Below, in pieces: positions 62,481 through 64,000 of a DNA stretch of 64,000 bases. This DNA comes from a bacterium (GTDB lineage: Bacteria; Bacteroidota; Bacteroidia; Flavobacteriales_D; Crocinitomicaceae). The position numbers were made by a program, and so were the translations under genes. Numbering within the stretch: the first letter of the stretch is position 1; every line of letters begins with the position of its first letter. The notes beneath the pieces were generated by a model. It was not told the DNA's origin. It did no database searches and saw only the letters and a list, made by a program, of their open reading frames with translations. Location of the stretch: the NCBI GenBank assembly GCA_024742305.1, contig JANSYQ010000001.1, forward strand, positions 434,001 to 498,000, written 5' to 3'.

Positions 62481-64000
62481 CTACTCTTCCTCAATCAACT
62501 CCAAGTCTATCTGGCGCTTGCGAACAGAAACTTCATAAATCTGCACCTTTACCGGATCGCCAATATTGTAGGTTTTCTTCGTTTTTGCACCAATAATCAC
62601 AAAAGAATCGGCATCGAAATAAAAACGGTCGCCCGGAATTTGTCCTATCGGAATCATTCCCTCGCAGTGATTTTCCGTCATTTTCACAAACATTCCAAAC
62701 TCGGCAATACCAGCAACGGTTCCCTCGAAAACTTCACCAATTTTATCCATCACAAACAAGGTTTGGAAGTACTTGGTGCTTTCTCGTTCTGCTTCAATGG
62801 CCTTACGCTCCATTCTTGAAATACGCTTGGCTACATCGTTGAGGTCGTTTCCGTAAGTCAACTTCTTGTTGTGAAGCACCTCAAATAGCACGCGATGTAC
62901 AATCAAATCGGCGTAGCGACGGATAGGTGAGGTGAAGTGCGTGTAATGCTGAAACGCCAATCCGTAGTGACCAATATTTTGTGTTTCGTACGACGCTTTC
63001 GCCATGGAACGAATCGCCATGGATTGAATAATAGAGTATTCGTTTTTCAACTTAATATCTTGCAGAAGTGCATTGATTCGTTTAGAAATAGAACGCTCAT
63101 CCGACAGGTCGATATCGTAACCAAACTTCTGCACAAACATGTCGAAAAGTTGAATTTTTTCCGGACTTGGCTTGTCGTGGCAGCGATAAATAAATGGAAT
63201 GGTAGGAGCGTTTTTATCGTTTGGTTTTGCAATAAAGGTAGCCACGCTTCGGTTCGCCAAAAGCATGAATTCTTCAATCAATTTGTTGGCATCTTTCGAT
63301 GTTTTAATGACGACCTCTTCAGGGTGACCATCTTCTCCCAAACGGAAACGAACCTCTTCCGATTCAATGTTCATCGCACCAGATTTTAATCGCCTTTTTC
63401 GCAAAATTTTAGCGATTTTATCTAAAAGAAGGATTTCATCTTGGTAATCGCCATCGGCACCTTCAATAATTTCTTGCGCTTCTTCGTACGTAAAACGACG
63501 GTTGGAATGGATTACGGTTTTCCCATACCACTCCTTGTATACCTTTCCGTTTTCGTCCATTTCAAAAACGGCAGAAAAACTGAATTTGTCTTCGTTGGGT
63601 CGAAGGGAACATGCCATGTTAGAAAGCTGCTCCGGCAACATAGGAATCACTCGATCTACCAAATACACAGAGTTGGAGCGTTTGAGCGCTTCGGCATCCA
63701 TAGCAGATCCGGGCCGCACATAATGACTCACATCAGCAATGTGAACACCAACCTCTATATTTCCATTTTTCAATCGCTTGAAAGAAAGTGCATCATCAAA
63801 ATCACGGGCGTCATGCGGGTCAATAGTAAAGGTGTCAACATCACGGAAATCTCGTCGTTTTGCCACTTCTTTTGGGTCGAGCTCCATTCCCACTTGCTCC
63901 GCTTCCGACATCACAGCATCCGGAAAGGCATAATCAATGCCATTGTTCACAAGTATGCTGATCATCTCAACATCATTTCCGCCACTATTCCCGAGGTTTT
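62481..64000 (-). CDS. rnr: Ribonuclease R, C-terminal part (5' end beyond the window)
   Basis: RNase R is a 3'-5' processive exoribonuclease that degrades structured RNA. The frame stays open to the right edge, and the visible 506 residues start NLGNSGGNDVEM, the sequence that precedes the RNB domain. The RNB domain holds the metal-binding DPHDARDFDDALSF and DRVIPMLPEQLSNMACSL. It is followed by an S1 domain (GEVFEGTVAGIAEFGMFVKM) and a short C-terminus ending LELIEEE. The N-terminal cold-shock domains lie outside the window. Confidence 0.97.
   Translation of the reverse strand, partial: NLGNSGGNDVEMISILVNNGIDYAFPDAVMSEAEQVGMELDPKEVAKRRDFRDVDTFTIDPHDARDFDDALSFKRLKNGNIEVGVHIADVSHYVRPGSAMDAEALKRSNSVYLVDRVIPMLPEQLSNMACSLRPNEDKFSFSAVFEMDENGKVYKEWYGKTVIHSNRRFTYEEAQEIIEGADGDYQDEILLLDKIAKILRKRRLKSGAMNIESEEVRFRLGEDGHPEEVVIKTSKDANKLIEEFMLLANRSVATFIAKPNDKNAPTIPFIYRCHDKPSPEKIQLFDMFVQKFGYDIDLSDERSISKRINALLQDIKLKNEYSIIQSMAIRSMAKASYETQNIGHYGLAFQHYTHFTSPIRRYADLIVHRVLFEVLHNKKLTYGNDLNDVAKRISRMERKAIEAERESTKYFQTLFVMDKIGEVFEGTVAGIAEFGMFVKMTENHCEGMIPIGQIPGDRFYFDADSFVIIGAKTKKTYNIGDPVKVQIYEVSVRKRQIDLELIEEE

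Overview
The window reads as chromosomal DNA of a marine-type Flavobacteriales bacterium (Bacteroidota; a Cryomorphaceae/Crocinitomicaceae-like lineage is my guess). Reasons: at least eight proteins end in type A sorting domains of the type IX secretion system (T9SS) and one ends in a type B-like gliding-motility domain; promoters follow the Bacteroidota -7 box TAnnTTTG; the IspG is the long form; and SdhCAB is the cytochrome b558-type complex usual in this phylum. There are no insertion sequences, phage genes, CRISPR arrays or rRNA genes. Most genes are core chromosomal genes.

Layout. 0-5 kb: end of a secreted protein, then the rimP-nusA-infB operon on the minus strand, with a terminator-like hairpin in its leader. 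5-12 kb: a DUF3109 protein, a T9SS protein, two small cysteine-containing lipoproteins and class Ia ribonucleotide reductase (nrdB then nrdA). 12-21.7 kb: comF, a 13-TM membrane/TPR protein, an acyltransferase plus FAD oxidoreductase pair, an unrecognised two-gene operon, a bacilliredoxin, and a glutathione peroxidase/FKBP pair. 21.8-28.7 kb: four tandem T9SS paralogues, three with a protease-associated (PA) domain. 28.8-32.5 kb: sdhCAB. 32.7-43 kb: a minimal T9SS protein, a lactate/malate dehydrogenase-like enzyme, an LD-carboxypeptidase, tadA, another T9SS protein, an esterase, mnmE, an outer-membrane barrel, and a desaturase-MmcQ-S4 operon. 43-54 kb: ispG, then a minus-strand operon (DUF4175 protein, anti-sigma-type kinase, ybeY, mnmG), gltX-folB and tRNA-Cys. 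54-64 kb: an ECF sigma factor with a membrane anti-sigma-like protein, a TlpA-like protein, rpiB, a 665-bp AT-rich gene-free region, a histidine kinase with a LytTR regulator, and the 3' part of rnr.

The main result is that the right third of the window looks like the replication-origin region. The rpiB-histidine kinase gap holds a perfect DnaA box (TTATCCACA), a TTATTCACA box, several weaker boxes and an A+T-rich stretch. Three near-perfect parS sites (TGTTTCACGTGAAACA with one mismatch each) lie 11-13 kb to its left, around mnmG. Other points of interest are a NrdA without the usual C-terminal cysteine pair, a terminator-like hairpin ahead of rimP-nusA-infB, an enlarged SdhC, a dehydrogenase with lysine at the specificity position, an anti-sigma-like protein that ends in a T9SS-type domain, and a dispersed palindromic element built into many terminator loops.
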